NCBI GenBank assembly: GCA_963704585.1 | Contig: OY969919.1 | Coordinates: forward strand, 1,178,001-1,242,000 | Reading direction: 5' to 3' | From: Bog-756 sp963704585 | GTDB lineage: Bacteria; Actinomycetota; Acidimicrobiia; Acidimicrobiales; RAAP-2 | DNA length: 64,000 bases | Shown: positions 23,401-32,853 of the stretch, in pieces | Layout: every line of letters starts with the position of its first letter | How positions within the stretch are numbered: position 1 is the first letter of the stretch | Notes under the pieces: model-generated | The model's input: the letters and a program-made list of their open reading frames with translations, nothing else | Databases searched by the model: none | What the model was told of the DNA's origin: nothing | Translations under genes and position numbers: made by a program

Positions 23401-24975
23401 TCACGCCGAGCGCACCGTGGCGCGTTCCTGGGTCGGCATCCGCTGCACGGCCGGCAGAGGGTACGGAGGCTGGTCGGTCCCGATCTCCAGGAGGTCGGTC
23501 GTGGTGCAGCCCTTCGCCGCGATGTACGACGGGTCGTTGCGTGTGGGCGGCAGGGACGGGAGCGCGGTGTCGTGGTGGGCCGTGTCGATCGTCGCGGTCA
23601 GGTCCCCGACCTTCGTGCGTCGCCACGCGGAGAGGTTCGGCGCCCGCACCCCGAACCGCTCCTCGAGGAAGCGGAGCTGCGAGGTGTGGTCGAAGGTCTC
23701 CGAGCAGATCCGACCGCCGCGGCTGAACGGCGAGAGGACGAGCATCGGCACCCGGAACCCGAGCCCGATCGGTCCGGCGATGCCGTGCGCGTCGTCGGGC
23801 AACGGGTCGACGGTCACGTACTCGCCTGGCGTGCCGGCCGGTGCGACCAGGGGTGCGACGTGGTCGAAGAAGCCGTCGTTCTCGTCGTACATGTGGAACA
23901 GGACCGTCTTCGACCACACCGCGGGGTTCGAGACGAGTGCGCGGAGGACCTGATCGGTGAACCACTCCCCGAGGAAGGAGGGCGCGGGCGGGTGTTCGTC
24001 GTAGCCGATGGGCGCGCTGATCCAGCTCACGGACGGCAGCGTGCCGGCGCGCACGTCGGCCGTGAACTCGTCTGGGAAGGTCGGCAGGAACGCCTTCTGG
24101 TAGAGGATCGAAGAGGGGTCCTCGTACTGCGAGAAGTACGGCAGCACGCTGTCGGTGGTGAGGCCGAGGGTCCGCATGGTCTCGATGGAGTAGAGGGTCC
24201 CGGCCGGGTTGTAGTGCTTCCAGGTGATCCCCGCGTCCTCGAGCACCTCGGGCATGGTGTCCCAGTGGACGCTGAAGAGCGCGGAGGGCGACTGGTTGGT
24301 CATGAGCACCGGACCTCCCGCGGCGCCCGCCGGGTCGAGGGTGCCCGACATCTGCATCAGACGGTTCGGATGGGTCGGTCCGAGCACCGAACAGTGGTAG
24401 GCGTCGCAGAGGGTGAAGGCGTCCGCGAGCGCGTAGTAGTAGGGGATGTCCGCTCGGGTGTAGTAGCCCATGGTGAGCGTTCCCTGCGCGGGACCCTCGT
24501 TGTCGGGGCGCGTGTGGACCTCGACGAACGCATCCATCTTCCCGCCGCTGCGGCACTGGTGCTGCGGTCCCCAGTCGTGGGTGAGGTCGAACGTGCAGTC
24601 GGCCTCGTCCGTGTGCACGGTGTCGAGGTGGAAGGGAAGGAGACGCCCGGCCGGCGCGCTGTGGGTGTTGGCGGGATAGGGCTGGGCGAACGGTCCGAGG
24701 CCGCCGCCCGGTCGGTCGTCGAAGCCGCGCACGCCCGGGTAGGTCCCGTAGTAGTGGTCGAACGACCGGTTCTCCATCATGAGGAAGATCACGTGCTCGA
24801 CGGCGCCAAGGTCCGAACCGGACGGAGGGACCGACGACGCGTGTGCGACCGTCGCGGTCGACGGTCCACTGCTGCAGGCGCTCGCGAACGCGCCCATCCC
24901 GGCAGCGGCTCCGGCTGCGAGCAGCTGACGACGGGTCAGCCGCACGTGCTCGTCGTGTCGTCGAATGCTTCCCAC
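23401..24975 (-). CDS. Tat-exported phosphoesterase (phospholipase C / AcpA family) lipoprotein
   Basis: The 524-residue protein has a twin-arginine signal (LTRRQLLAAGAAAGMGAFAS) followed by a lipobox (ASAC). The family motif ENRSFDHYYGTYPGVRGF is at ~69-86, and later YDENDGFFDHVAP and GFRVPMLVLSPFSRGG carry the metal-binding Asp/His residues. Family members hydrolyse phosphatidylcholine, phosphate monoesters or phosphodiesters outside the membrane. The folded export route fits a metalloenzyme. It is divergent from the secreted GH65 gene (133-base shared upstream region), so both may respond to nutrient supply; that is inference. Confidence 0.88.
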   Translation of the reverse strand: MGSIRRHDEHVRLTRRQLLAAGAAAGMGAFASACSSGPSTATVAHASSVPPSGSDLGAVEHVIFLMMENRSFDHYYGTYPGVRGFDDRPGGGLGPFAQPYPANTHSAPAGRLLPFHLDTVHTDEADCTFDLTHDWGPQHQCRSGGKMDAFVEVHTRPDNEGPAQGTLTMGYYTRADIPYYYALADAFTLCDAYHCSVLGPTHPNRLMQMSGTLDPAGAAGGPVLMTNQSPSALFSVHWDTMPEVLEDAGITWKHYNPAGTLYSIETMRTLGLTTDSVLPYFSQYEDPSSILYQKAFLPTFPDEFTADVRAGTLPSVSWISAPIGYDEHPPAPSFLGEWFTDQVLRALVSNPAVWSKTVLFHMYDENDGFFDHVAPLVAPAGTPGEYVTVDPLPDDAHGIAGPIGLGFRVPMLVLSPFSRGGRICSETFDHTSQLRFLEERFGVRAPNLSAWRRTKVGDLTATIDTAHHDTALPSLPPTRNDPSYIAAKGCTTTDLLEIGTDQPPYPLPAVQRMPTQERATVRSA

Positions 24976-25108
24976 CGTGGACCCCGTCGATCGTGTCGGA
25001 CGCGTCGGTCACGTCGCCGGCGAAACCGTAGCCAACCAACCTCCGGCGTGCGCTGGAACCCGGAACGAACCAACGGCTTGTGGGGGCCCGACGTAAGGTG
25101 ACCGCTCG

Positions 25109-27808
25109 ATGCCGATCCGTCCTCGGAACCCGACCCGGCTGCGGGTCGCCTCCTGGTTGCTCGCCGCGCTCGTCGCGGTGGCCACGCTCGCCGCGATTCC
25201 GCTCGCGTCCGGTGCGGCCGCGGCCACCGGGTCGTCGAGCGGCACGGGTTCGTTCGTCCTGGCCGCGACCTCCACCGGCGCAGGCTATGCGCCGACCTTC
25301 ACCGGCAACGGGCTCCTCGGCGTCCGGGTCCCGCCCTCGGGTCAGGGCGCGGCCGCCGGCACGGTCCCTGCCGAGGCCGAGCTCGCCGGCTACTACGCGC
25401 AAGCGCCCGGCGGTGTGCAGCAGCGGGTGGCCATCCCCGACTGGTCGGGCCTCGCCTTCGCCGACCGCGGTGCGGCCTTCGACCCGGCGGTCGGGCACGT
25501 CGAGCACTGGCGCCAGTCGATCGACCTGCACACCGGGATCGTCACGACGACCGCGGACTGGACCGATCCGAGCGGGCACCGCACCCACCTCCGGTACGAC
25601 GTGCTGACCGACCGCGCTCGGGCCTCCGTCGCGCTCGTCCGGCTCGAGGTGACGCCCGCGTGGTCGGGGTCGGCCACCGTCACCGACACGATCGACGGCG
25701 CGACCGCCACCGCGGTGACGGCGGTCGCTTCGGGACGGACGGGCGCCACCGGCGCCGACTGGGTCACCGTGCAGGCCGTCGGCACCGGTGCGGCGGCGGC
25801 GGTCGCGAGCGCGCTCGTGCCATCGGCCGACGCCCACGCGTCCGACACGCCGGTCGACCCGGCGCCGGTCCGCGGCGTCGGACGGCAGATCGCCTTCGCC
25901 GTGGCGGCCGGCAGGACGTACACCTTCACCAAGTACGTCGGTGTCGCGACCGCACCGCCGGGGGGCGACCCTGCCGACGCCGCGGTCGCGGCGTCGCACG
26001 GTGCGGAGACGGCGGGGTTCGCGTCGCTGGTCGCGGCCAACGACGCCGCTTGGGCGTCGCTCTGGTCGGGGCGGATCGACGTGCTCGGCGACCCGGCGCT
26101 CGCGACCGACGTCGACGCGAGCGAGTTCTACCTCTGGGCGAGCCTCCGCGACGGGGTCGACTGGAGCATCTCCCCCGCCGGCCTCTCGTCCGACGGCTAC
26201 AACGGCCACGTCTTTTGGGACGCGGAGACCTGGATGGAGCCGGCGCTCCTCGCGCAGCACCCGGACCTCGCGGTCTCCCTCAACCGGTACCGCTTCGACC
26301 GGCTCGGGGCGGCCGAACAGCACGCCTCGGCATCCGGCGACGCAGGTGCGCGCTTCCCGTGGGAGAGCGCACTCGACGGGACCGAGCAGATCCCGCCCCC
26401 GGCGTCGCTCTTCAGCGAGGGCCTCTACGAGCAGCACATCACCGCGGACGTGGCACTCGCCCAGTGGCAGTACTTCCTCGCCACCGGCGACACCCACTGG
26501 CTGGCGGCCCAGGGCTGGCCGGTCATCGCCGGTGCCGCGACCTTCTGGGCTTCGAGGGTCACCGTCGGACCAGGAGGGACCGTGCACGTCGACGGGGTCA
26601 CCGGCCCCGACGAGGAGCACGCGAACGTCGACAACGAGGCCTACACCGTGGCGGCGGCCGCGCAGACGCTGACCGATGCGACCCGGGCCGCGCACATCCT
26701 CGGCACGCCGGCACCGGCCACCTGGGGGTCGCTCGCCCGGGCGCTCACGGTGGCCGTCGACCCGACGACCGGCACGCACCCCGAGTTCGCCGGCTACGAC
26801 GGCAGCATGGTCAAGCAGGCGGACGTGACGCTCCTCCAGTACCCGCTCGGGGTCGCGATGTCGCCGGAGACCGCAGCCGGCGATCTCGCCACCTACGTAC
26901 CGCGCACCGACCCGAACGGTCCGTCGATGAGCGATGCGGTCAACGCGATCGACGCCGGAGCGCTCGCGTCCTCGGGCTGCTCGAGCGACGTCTACCTGCT
27001 CCGCAGCGTCCAGCCCTACATCCGCGACGTGTTCCACCAGTTCTCCGAGACGAGCACCGGTGGCACGTTCACCTTCATGACGGGGATCGGCGGCTTCCTC
27101 CAAACGTTCCTCTACGGCACGGCCGGGCTGCGGTTCGGAACCGGCGCACTGGGAGTGGCCCCGGTCCTCACCGGCCAGCTCGGGGGCGTCGTCCTCCACG
27201 GGATCCGCTGGCACCATCGGACCCTCACCGTCGCGGTCGGCCCGAACCGGACGACGGTCACCCTGGACCACGGCTCGCCGATGACCGTGGACACACCCCA
27301 CGGGCCGGAGCATCTGGTCACCGGGAGCCCGATCGACCTCGCCACCCGGCGACCGGACCGGATGCGGACGACCGACCTCGCGCGGTGCGGCGCGGTCTCC
27401 GCGACCTCTTCGGTCCCGGGCGGGCCACCGCTCGCCGCGGTCGACGGCAGTGGGGCGACCGGCTGGCAGCCCGGTTCGCTGCCCGCCACGCTGACCGTGC
27501 ACGTCGCCGGCGGCCCGCGACCCATCCATGCCGTCACCCTGCAGTGGGGCCGGCAGTGGCCGGAGCCACCGGCACCGAACCTCGCGCCGGCGCCCGGTCC
27601 GGTCGTGACCCGTCGTCCCGCCGGTGCGGTCGTCTCGGTCTCGACCGACGGGCGCCGCTGGCACGCGGTCGCCACGCTCGCCGGCTCCGGCGCGACGACC
27701 ACCGACCGGCTCACCTTTCCGGCCGTGCAGGCGGCGGACGTCTCGGTCCGCCTCGTGGCGCCTGTGACGGGAGCAGCACCGGTCCTCGACGAGCTGACGG
27801 TGAGCTGA
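25109..27808 (+). CDS. Secreted GH65 family glycosidase (acid trehalase-like) with C-terminal discoidin-like domain
   Basis: The 899-residue protein has a signal peptide (LLAALVAVATLAAIPLASGAAAA) and GH65 landmarks: GNGLLGVRV, FWDAETWMEPALL, GVTGPDEEHANVDNEAYT (candidate acid Glu502 or Glu503), KQADVTLLQYPL and FQTFLYGTAGLRF. These match acid alpha,alpha-trehalases and related GH65 hydrolases more than intracellular phosphorylases, because the protein is exported. Residues ~760-899 resemble an F5/8-type (CBM32) carbohydrate-binding module (AAVDGSGATGWQPG, VSVSTDGRRWHAVAT). It likely cleaves trehalose or another alpha-disaccharide outside the cell. Confidence 0.85.
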   Translation: MPIRPRNPTRLRVASWLLAALVAVATLAAIPLASGAAAATGSSSGTGSFVLAATSTGAGYAPTFTGNGLLGVRVPPSGQGAAAGTVPAEAELAGYYAQAPGGVQQRVAIPDWSGLAFADRGAAFDPAVGHVEHWRQSIDLHTGIVTTTADWTDPSGHRTHLRYDVLTDRARASVALVRLEVTPAWSGSATVTDTIDGATATAVTAVASGRTGATGADWVTVQAVGTGAAAAVASALVPSADAHASDTPVDPAPVRGVGRQIAFAVAAGRTYTFTKYVGVATAPPGGDPADAAVAASHGAETAGFASLVAANDAAWASLWSGRIDVLGDPALATDVDASEFYLWASLRDGVDWSISPAGLSSDGYNGHVFWDAETWMEPALLAQHPDLAVSLNRYRFDRLGAAEQHASASGDAGARFPWESALDGTEQIPPPASLFSEGLYEQHITADVALAQWQYFLATGDTHWLAAQGWPVIAGAATFWASRVTVGPGGTVHVDGVTGPDEEHANVDNEAYTVAAAAQTLTDATRAAHILGTPAPATWGSLARALTVAVDPTTGTHPEFAGYDGSMVKQADVTLLQYPLGVAMSPETAAGDLATYVPRTDPNGPSMSDAVNAIDAGALASSGCSSDVYLLRSVQPYIRDVFHQFSETSTGGTFTFMTGIGGFLQTFLYGTAGLRFGTGALGVAPVLTGQLGGVVLHGIRWHHRTLTVAVGPNRTTVTLDHGSPMTVDTPHGPEHLVTGSPIDLATRRPDRMRTTDLARCGAVSATSSVPGGPPLAAVDGSGATGWQPGSLPATLTVHVAGGPRPIHAVTLQWGRQWPEPPAPNLAPAPGPVVTRRPAGAVVSVSTDGRRWHAVATLAGSGATTTDRLTFPAVQAADVSVRLVAPVTGAAPVLDELTVS

Positions 27809-27865
27809 GCTCCGACCGAGCAGCGCGTTGGCGCGCGCACGACGTGCGGTTCCCTCGCGCGCGAA

Positions 27866-27902
27866 AGCGCCCGTCCTACGAAGTCCTCGAGGATCGGGCG
27901 CT
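27866..27902 (+). terminator. Strong GC hairpin downstream of the GH65 gene
   Basis: AGCGCCCGTCCT at 27866-27877 pairs with AGGATCGGGCGCT at 27890-27902. This gives a 12-bp stem with one bulged T and a 12-base loop, starting 58 bases after the GH65 stop. The following CTACTTCTGTTGT is moderately T-rich. It fits an intrinsic terminator. Confidence 0.6.
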
Positions 27903-28251
27903 CTACTTCTGTTGTGCTCCGAGGTCCGGACTGCTGCGGGGGGTGGCGCTCAGCGGAGCCTTCGGGCCCCTTGCCGTTGCAACGCTCCCACTCCGAGCTG
28001 CTTGCCTTTACCTGATGTCTGAGCCGTTCAGCAACCTCTGCTGAACAGTCCCCTGCAATCCGGCCTCGAGATGGAGTTCATTCCGCAATCCTGCTCGCCA
28101 CCTCCTTCCGGATCCACCCTCGGGACCCACTGAATTCAACGTCTTCGCAGGTGCTTCTGTTCCCCATCGTGATCCTTTCCGCCCGCGATGACAAGAGTCT
28201 TTCGGTCCCGATTCGCGCGCCGTTCTCGGCACGGCACCGCGGCAACGGCGG
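27903..28251. other. Non-coding stretch between GH65 terminator and universal stress gene
   Basis: No open frame here has the codon structure of neighbouring genes, and no tRNA-like fold was seen. It is less GC-rich in places (for example 28060-28200). It follows the 3' end of the stress-protein gene on the other strand, so it is the shared 3' space of two convergent genes. Confidence 0.5.
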
Positions 28252-28743
28252 TCAGTGCTCGCGTCCCGGACCGAGCCCGCCGGGCGCGGTGACGTCGAGC
28301 ACGATGAGACCTTTCGGCACGTCGACGGGCGCGGGTGGCGCGGTCAGCAACGGCAGTCTCGTGGTCCGCAGCAGACGCTCGCGCACGCCACGACCGGACA
28401 GGCGACCCAGGCGGCGCAGTCGTCGCGATCCGAGCACGATCGCGTCGCAGCGCCACGCGTCGGCCTCGTCGGCGATGCGGCGTGCCACGAAGTCCTCACG
28501 GGCCGAGCAGACTCGGCCCTCGGCACCCGCGCCGGCGACCCGCAGGCGGAGGACGGCCTCATCGACGAGTCGCTCGGCATCGCGCAGTGTCTCGAGCGGG
28601 AGCGCCCGCGTGAAGGGGGAGAGCTCGCGCACGTGCAGGACGCGGACTTCGCTTCCACACCCTCCCGCGATCGACTCGGTGAGGTGGAGTGCACTCGCTC
28701 CCGATTCGTACTGATCGAGAGCCAGCAGCAATCGGTTCCACAT
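28252..28743 (-). CDS. Universal stress protein (UspA) family
   Basis: The 163-residue protein begins NRLLLALDQYESGASALHLT, with the Usp Asp near the first strand. It has SEVRVLHVREL and ends with DAIVLGSRRLRRLGRLSGRGVRERLLR. The usual ATP-binding pattern GxxGx9G(S/T) is only partly kept: the second Gly is Arg and the final Ser is absent, so ATP binding is doubtful. GGGAGG sits before the ATG. Cytosolic; role unknown. Confidence 0.8.
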   Translation of the reverse strand: MWNRLLLALDQYESGASALHLTESIAGGCGSEVRVLHVRELSPFTRALPLETLRDAERLVDEAVLRLRVAGAGAEGRVCSAREDFVARRIADEADAWRCDAIVLGSRRLRRLGRLSGRGVRERLLRTTRLPLLTAPPAPVDVPKGLIVLDVTAPGGLGPGREH

Positions 28744-28905
28744 GTCGCACCTCCCGTACCATCACCACGGTGCATCCTCATTCTGCCGGATCCGGCCCCG
28801 CCGCACCGCACGCAGGAGCATCGGGGACGTGACCCCCTTGCCGTCCCTGGTCGGTGACCCGGAAGGCGTCTCGGCCGGGCCCGGGCACGACCCACCGGTC
28901 GGAGC

Positions 28906-30555
28906 TCAGGAGCTCCCGGCGTAGGTGGGCATTGCCCGGGCGACCGCGAGCGGGTCGAGGGACGGGTCGATGAGCGCCTGGACACCCGCGACCGTGAGGT
29001 GGATGTTGTCGGGGGTGCGCGCGAGCACCCCTTGGACCACCGGCGTGTACGCGCCGCCGGGGCAGAGGAGCCGGTTCACGTCGAAGATCGTCACGAACGA
29101 CGGGTTCGCGGCGGCGACGCGCCCGACGAGCGCGTTGTAGTCGTCGGTGGCCCACGGGGGCGTGCCGTCACCAAAGTAGGGCGAGGTCTCGAGCAGCACC
29201 GCCGCACCGTCGTTGTGGAGGATGTCGAGCGCCTGTTGCACGTCGTCCTGGACAGCGCTCGCGAAGGACGGATCGCCGAGGTTGGTGAAGGAGCCGTCGA
29301 AGAGCCGGTTCTGCTCCTCCCAGTAGCCGACCTGGAGCACGACGGCATCGGGGTGGAATCGCTGGGTCACCCACTGCAGCTGCGCCGCCCAAGCGTCACA
29401 GGCGCCGACGACCGCCTCGGCGACACCGGGTGCCGACCACCGCTCGACCGGTGCCGCTCCGCTGATGCCGCATCCCGGGATCGCGCCGTTGTCGAGCACG
29501 AAACCCGGGCTCCCGAGTGCGGTGTAGAACGCCTCGAATCCGGCGAGCGAGTCCCCGACGAACGCCACGCGCACCCCGCCGCCGTGGGCCGCCTGCGGAC
29601 CGGTCGGCAGCGCGAGCAATGCGACCGCCGGAGGTATCGCAGTCACCGACTGCGGATAGAAGGGCGGGTGCATCGGCGAGGCCGCACCACCGGTGTAGAC
29701 CGCGTCCCCGAACGCGTAGATCGAGTCGTCGCGGCCCACCATCCAGTAGCCGCCCCCGTCGGGCGACGTGGTGACTGCCGCGATCGGGGACCCGGGCGGA
29801 TCACCGCCCAGCGAGCCGTGGAACGCGGCGTCGCCGAACGAGAAGACGCCGCCGTCCGAGGCGACCAGCCAGTAGCCGCCGCCGTCGGAGGTCGCCGCCA
29901 TCCCGACGACCGGTTGATCGAGGGTCATCACACCGGTCGATCCGAAGAAGCCCGCGTCGCCGTAGGCGAACACGCCGCCGTCCGAGGCGACCAGCCAGTA
30001 GCCGCCGCCGTCAGGGGTCGCCGCCATGCCGACGACCGGCTGGTTGAGCGCCATCGCACCGGTCGATCCGAAGAAGCCGGCGTCGCCGAAGGCGAACACG
30101 CCGCCGTCCGAGGCGACCAGCCAGTAGCCGCCGCCGTCGGGGGTTGCCGCCATCCCGACGATCGGGCGGTTGAGGGCCCGGCCACCCATCGATCCGAGGA
30201 AGCCGGCCCTGCCGAACGCGAAGACCCCGCCGTCGCCCGCGCAGAGCCAGTAGCCACCGTCACGGCCGGCGGCCGCGCCGGTCACCGGGGCGTTGAGCGA
30301 CGTGGTGAGCAGGTCGCCGGCGAAGGCCGCCCTGCCGTAGGTGATCACGCCGCCCGCGGCGTCGACGACCGCGTAGGACCCGTCGGTGTGTGCGCCGAGT
30401 GCGGGCGCCCCGAGTTGTGCGGTGGCACCCGAGGCCCGTCCGGGCAGCCCCCACGTGACCACGACCGCCACCAGCACCGCGATGAGCCGGGACGCGCGTA
30501 CGACCCGCCGTTCGCGCCGTCGGCCGGCACCGGTCGTCGCCTCCCCCCTCTGCAT
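28906..30555 (-). CDS. Secreted SGNH/GDSL hydrolase with N-terminal surface repeats
   Basis: The 549-residue protein has a signal peptide (ASRLIAVLVAVVVTWGLPG). Six or so repeats follow (~58-300), such as GYWLVASDGGVFAFGDAGFFGS, the same family as in the proteins at 4036-5964 and 55730-58012. From ~325 comes an SGNH domain: VAFVGDSLAGFEAFY with the nucleophile Ser, GAIPGCGISG, VVLQVGYWEE and DNIHLTVAG with the Asp-His pair. This resembles the SGNH domain of acyltransferase-3-type proteins and peptidoglycan or polysaccharide O-acetyl esterases. Extracellular deacylation of a glycan is likely. GGGAGG precedes the ATG. Confidence 0.85.
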   Translation of the reverse strand: MQRGEATTGAGRRRERRVVRASRLIAVLVAVVVTWGLPGRASGATAQLGAPALGAHTDGSYAVVDAAGGVITYGRAAFAGDLLTTSLNAPVTGAAAGRDGGYWLCAGDGGVFAFGRAGFLGSMGGRALNRPIVGMAATPDGGGYWLVASDGGVFAFGDAGFFGSTGAMALNQPVVGMAATPDGGGYWLVASDGGVFAYGDAGFFGSTGVMTLDQPVVGMAATSDGGGYWLVASDGGVFSFGDAAFHGSLGGDPPGSPIAAVTTSPDGGGYWMVGRDDSIYAFGDAVYTGGAASPMHPPFYPQSVTAIPPAVALLALPTGPQAAHGGGVRVAFVGDSLAGFEAFYTALGSPGFVLDNGAIPGCGISGAAPVERWSAPGVAEAVVGACDAWAAQLQWVTQRFHPDAVVLQVGYWEEQNRLFDGSFTNLGDPSFASAVQDDVQQALDILHNDGAAVLLETSPYFGDGTPPWATDDYNALVGRVAAANPSFVTIFDVNRLLCPGGAYTPVVQGVLARTPDNIHLTVAGVQALIDPSLDPLAVARAMPTYAGSS

Positions 30556-30719
30556 GTCCGCACCTCCCTAGCACGGCGGCGGTGGCCGGGCGAGTCGAAC
30601 GGACGGCGCCGAGGTGCGTCGGCGTTGCCGCCCGAGTCCCTCGACGGACGAGTGCTCGAACGGCGGCACGACGCCGCGATGCCTGCGGGATCCCGGTGAC
30701 CGTGTGGCACACTTCGTCC

Positions 30720-31664
30720 ATGGCTGTCGATGCGGAGGGTCCGACGCGCACGGTGCTCGACGCAATCGGCGACACACCCCTGCTCGAGCTCGAAGGGGTG
30801 TGGGCGAAACTCGAATTCCTCAATCCGTCAGGATCGATCAAGGCTCGGATCGCGTCGTGGATCGTCGATCGGGCCGAGCGCGAGGGCCTGCTGCGACCCG
30901 GCGACACGATCGTCGAGGCGAGCACCGGCAACACCGGCAACGCCTTCGCGATGGTCGCGGCGGTCAAGGGCTACCGGATGGTCGTCGTGATGCCGGAGGG
31001 TCTGAGCCGGGAGCGCACGGTGATGTCGACGGCGTACGGAGCGACGGTCGAGTTCGTCGGCCAGTTCCACGCGCACGAGGCCGAGCACCGGGCGATCGAG
31101 CTCGGGGAGCAGCCGGGATGGTTCTGCCCCCGTCAGTTCGACTCCGAGTGGAACATCGACGAGAACGAGCAGTGGCTCGGGCGGGAGATCCTCCAGCAGC
31201 TCCCGTCGCACCTCTTTCCGGTCGCGATCGTGGCCGGGGTCGGGACCGGCGGGACCCTGATCGGCCTCGCCCACGCGATGCGACGGGTCAATCACGACGT
31301 CCTCACCATCGCGGTCGAACCGGAGGAGTCCTGCACGATCTCCCGCGGCGTCGTCGGCTACCACGCCATCGAGGGGATCGCCGACGGCTTCGTGCCGGGA
31401 ATCATCGACCGCAACATCGGCACGATCGACGAGGTGATCACGGTCGCGAGCGAGCAGGCGCTCGAGGAGATGCAGCGGCTCGCGGCCGTCTACGGCCTGC
31501 TCGTCGGTCCGAGCTCGGGCGCGAATCTCATCGCGGCCAAGCTGATCCGCGACCGGTTGGGCGACGACGGAGCCGTCATCACGGTCTTCAGCGACGAAGG
31601 GGAGAAGTACCTCTCGCAGTACTGGGCACCACCCCCGCCACCTGACGACTCACTCGTCCGCTGA
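30720..31664 (+). CDS. PLP-dependent cysteine synthase-like enzyme
   Basis: The 314-residue protein is a fold-type II PLP enzyme: GDTPLLELEGVWAKLEFLNP, then SGSIKARIA with the Schiff-base Lys, STGNTGNAFA for substrate binding, GVGTGGTLIG for the phosphate, and GPSSGANLIAA. Compared with O-acetylserine sulfhydrylases the motif reads SIKAR instead of SVKDR. The enzyme could be a cysteine synthase, cystathionine beta-synthase-like or another beta-replacement enzyme. ATG at 30720 is chosen because the domain begins directly after it; no strong ribosome binding site is visible. Single gene. Confidence 0.85.
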   Translation: MAVDAEGPTRTVLDAIGDTPLLELEGVWAKLEFLNPSGSIKARIASWIVDRAEREGLLRPGDTIVEASTGNTGNAFAMVAAVKGYRMVVVMPEGLSRERTVMSTAYGATVEFVGQFHAHEAEHRAIELGEQPGWFCPRQFDSEWNIDENEQWLGREILQQLPSHLFPVAIVAGVGTGGTLIGLAHAMRRVNHDVLTIAVEPEESCTISRGVVGYHAIEGIADGFVPGIIDRNIGTIDEVITVASEQALEEMQRLAAVYGLLVGPSSGANLIAAKLIRDRLGDDGAVITVFSDEGEKYLSQYWAPPPPPDDSLVR

Positions 31665-31691
31665 GTGCCGGAGCTCGTGTCGCCACGCCGA

Positions 31692-31720
31692 GCCGGTCGC
31701 CGCACTCGCATGCGACCGGC
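31692..31720. terminator. Hairpin between convergent genes
   Basis: GCCGGTCGC at 31692-31700 and GCGACCGGC at 31712-31720 form a perfect 9-bp stem with an 11-base loop. It lies between the cysteine synthase-like stop (31664) and the membrane-protein stop (31737). No T-tract; it probably serves both genes. Confidence 0.5.
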
Positions 31721-31736
31721 CGCGGCGGGCTGACGC

Positions 31737-32120
31737 TCAGGCCTCCTGCTCGCCCCCGTACACCGCGAGGGCGTAGATCACCAGCAGTGCGATCACGATG
31801 TAGACGAATCCCCACACGGGATAGAACGGCATCCACCAGATCGCATCGATCGCGGCGATGGCTGCGGCCACGATGCCGATCCAGCGCCCGACCGGCATGT
31901 TCGCGAGGACCGCGAACGCGCAGAGGATGAGGATCGCCGCAACGACAACGTCGACCCAGCCGTACGTCTTGAGGTTGTGGCCGAGCACAGCTCCTTGGAG
32001 GTTGACCACGACGACGCCGTGGTACGAGAACGCCCAGATGGCGTCGAAGATCTTCATGACGCCGGCGAGCATCAAGATCACGCCCGCGAAGACGATCCAG
32101 CCCTCACCCCGGTTCTCCAT
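31737..32120 (-). CDS. DUF7144-like four-helix membrane protein
   Basis: The 127-residue protein has four hydrophobic helices (GWIVFAGVILMLAGVMKIFDAI; VDVVVAAILILCAFAVLA; WIGIVAAAIAAIDAIWWMPF; FVYIVIALLVIYALAVYG) and the family-like LGHNLKTYGWVDVV turn. Function is unknown. AGGAGG precedes the ATG at 32120, which I prefer to a start 17 codons upstream. Confidence 0.8.
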   Translation of the reverse strand: MENRGEGWIVFAGVILMLAGVMKIFDAIWAFSYHGVVVVNLQGAVLGHNLKTYGWVDVVVAAILILCAFAVLANMPVGRWIGIVAAAIAAIDAIWWMPFYPVWGFVYIVIALLVIYALAVYGGEQEA

Positions 32121-32375
32121 GTGTCGGCCTCCTTGCTCAGGCAGCACGACCCGGTCGGCACCCCTCGCCATGCGACGCCGTCACGAATTGTACGCCCCGC
32201 AATCGCCTGTGACCAGGATCGATGACACCGCACCGTCCAACAGGCCCACACGGTCACACCCGGACGCCGACTCGTCGGTCGCACCGGGGCCGGAGTCGGG
32301 CGCGCTCCCGGGATCGCCCACGGCCGAGACGTACCATGCACGCATCTGCACGTCGACGAGCGCGCGTCGCGCCCG

Positions 32376-32852
32376 GTGAGCGCGATGGCGCGTCGAGGAA
32401 CCGTTGCCGCAACGGGCGGCCGCCGGCCGGGAGCGCGGCGCGCCGTCGCGCCGATGGTCGTGGTCGGCATCCCCTACGCGTGGTGGGCGAGTGGCCTCAC
32501 CCCCTTCACGACGCGTGCGTACGTCGCGGTGGCGATCCCCGTCGCCGTGGTTGTGGTCGCCTCGTTCCTGCACTTCCCGGGAAGGAACCTCCCGACCGGG
32601 TTCGGCGCCGAGCGGCGGATCACGGTGGCGGGCGCGTGGCCGTGGCTCGCGCTCGGGGTTGCTGCGGTCGCGCTCGAGATCGCCGGCCTCGCCCTCGGGG
32701 GCCGTTCACCGGCTGTCCCGACCCTGAGCACGGTGGTCGACCACGCGCTCCGGCGGCACGCGGTCCGGTTCCTCCTCTTCGGGGCGTGGCTGGCCATCGG
32801 CGCCGTCCCCGTCCTCCGTGTGCGTCGCACCCCGGTGCGACCGGTCACCTGA
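32376..32852 (+). CDS. Multi-pass membrane protein, unknown function
   Basis: The 158-residue protein has about four membrane helices (VVVGIPYAWWASGL; AYVAVAIPVAVVVVASFL; WPWLALGVAAVALEIAGLAL; RFLLFGAWLAIGAVPVL) and a basic N-terminus. I cannot name the family with certainty. The start could be GTG 32376 or ATG 32385. It is first in a tightly packed four-gene membrane-protein operon, one base before the next gene. Confidence 0.65.
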   Translation: MSAMARRGTVAATGGRRPGARRAVAPMVVVGIPYAWWASGLTPFTTRAYVAVAIPVAVVVVASFLHFPGRNLPTGFGAERRITVAGAWPWLALGVAAVALEIAGLALGGRSPAVPTLSTVVDHALRRHAVRFLLFGAWLAIGAVPVLRVRRTPVRPVT

Positions 32853-32853
32853 G

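Noticed and set aside
23360..27664. A 1434-codon open frame on the minus strand across the phosphoesterase and GH65 region
   Set aside because: Arg/Gly/Asp-rich composition and full overlap with two clear genes in other frames. Long antisense frames are expected when third codon positions are almost all G or C.
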